Source: Opitutaceae bacterium
GTDB lineage: Bacteria > Verrucomicrobiota > Verrucomicrobiia > Opitutales > Opitutaceae
NCBI GenBank assembly: GCA_031282705.1
Contig: JAITDF010000626.1
Span: forward strand, 1 to 12,388
Direction of reading: 5' to 3'
Length of the DNA: 12,388 nucleotides
The notes beneath the pieces were generated by a model. It searched no databases. It saw only the letters and a list, made by a program, of their open reading frames with translations, and was not told the DNA's origin. Below are positions 12,198 through 12,388 of this stretch, piece by piece (within the stretch, counting starts at the first letter, position 1; each line of letters starts with the position of its first letter). The position numbers and the translations under genes are program-made.

Positions 12198-12348
12198 AAC
12201 CTGCGGAGGGCGGCGCCGGCGGCGGTGTCTGACGTACCGCAGACTTCCAAGTCTGCTTCAACGCTCACGATTGGCCGTGGGCTCGTTTTCGGGTACGGCT
12301 TCTTTCGGGCCTCCGGCCCGGAAGCAGGTTTGGAAACCTGCGGTACGT
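12198..12348. repeat. Composite palindromic element with three hairpins
   Basis: Outer arms ACGTACCGCAG (12232-12242) and CTGCGGTACGT (12338-12348) are exact reverse complements. Just inside are palindromes GCAGACTT-CC-AAGTCTGC (12239-12256) and GCAGGTTT-GG-AAACCTGC (12324-12341), whose stems differ from each other. A third, CGGGCC-TCC-GGCCCG, is at 12306-12320. AACCTGCGG at 12198-12206 resembles the right end of the element (12335-12343) and may be the remnant of a preceding copy. Nothing here looks coding. Confidence 0.75.
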
Positions 12349-12366
12349 GGCGCTCCCGCGCCGGCA

Positions 12367-12388
12367 GTCTGACGTAACGCAGACTTCC
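12367..12388. repeat. Truncated next copy of the right-edge element
   Basis: The last 22 bases repeat 12227-12248 with one change (GTCTGACGTA then A instead of C, then CGCAGACTTCC). The copy starts 140 bp after the first, so the window ends inside a near-tandem array. Confidence 0.8.

Noticed and set aside
12227..12388. Possible CRISPR array from the 22-bp direct repeat
   Set aside because: Only two copies 140 bp apart with internal palindromes and inverted ends; the geometry does not fit CRISPR.
1..12388. tRNA, rRNA or known riboswitch
   Set aside because: No cloverleaf, conserved TTCGA arm or familiar riboswitch core was recognised by eye; a covariance-model search could still reveal one.

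Overview
The window is GC-rich bacterial DNA carrying eight protein genes. Between them lie intergenic stretches unusually full of small palindromes and short-period repeats. The mix of an orphan family-B DNA polymerase, a YuaF-like/flotillin pair, a TonB protein, weak or absent Shine-Dalgarno sites at most starts, and abundant hairpin repeats of the GTAGGGCAAGCG and CGCGAAGNN type suggests a Verrucomicrobiota genome, probably Opitutaceae-like. This placement is inferred from general familiarity and was not tested by any search.

Layout from left to right: a fold-back repeat at 3-115 and a geneless stretch to 343; a minus-strand lipoprotein of a predicted beta-propeller type (344-1423); a 465-bp intergenic region with a hairpin doublet (1592-1709) and 9-nt-period ATGGGAGAN repeats; a plus-strand family-B DNA polymerase with intact exonuclease and polymerase motifs but large Gly/Ala-rich inserts (1904-4573); a 327-bp intergenic region with a hairpin, an inverted GTTCTC repeat and a 20-bp-period tandem repeat; a YuaF/NfeD-like membrane protein plus flotillin operon on the plus strand (4901-7043); a convergent junction with two palindromes and a terminator; a minus-strand TonB protein (7215-7892); and a minus-strand efflux cluster read from right to left as TetR regulator, HlyD/YbhG-like adaptor, ABC ATPase and ABC-2 permease (12114 down to 8054). 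The right edge enters a near-tandem array of palindromic repeats.

The NfeD-like protein and flotillin very likely act together in membrane microdomain organisation. The TetR-HlyD-ATPase-permease set resembles the E. coli cecR-ybhG-ybhFSR arrangement of a drug or toxic-compound exporter, but has a single-domain ATPase and only one permease. A repeat-filled gap of about 320 bp separates its adaptor gene from its ATPase gene.

The most unusual signal is not in a gene. At least eight short palindromes share a layout of 6-8 bp perfect stem around a 2-3 nt centre (often TCC/GGA, CC/GG or AA/TT) while their stems differ in sequence. All lie outside coding sequence, several are paired head-to-head, and two of the composite elements share a boundary motif, CTGAYGTWMCGC. 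This looks like a family of REP/REPIN-like or MITE-like structured elements.
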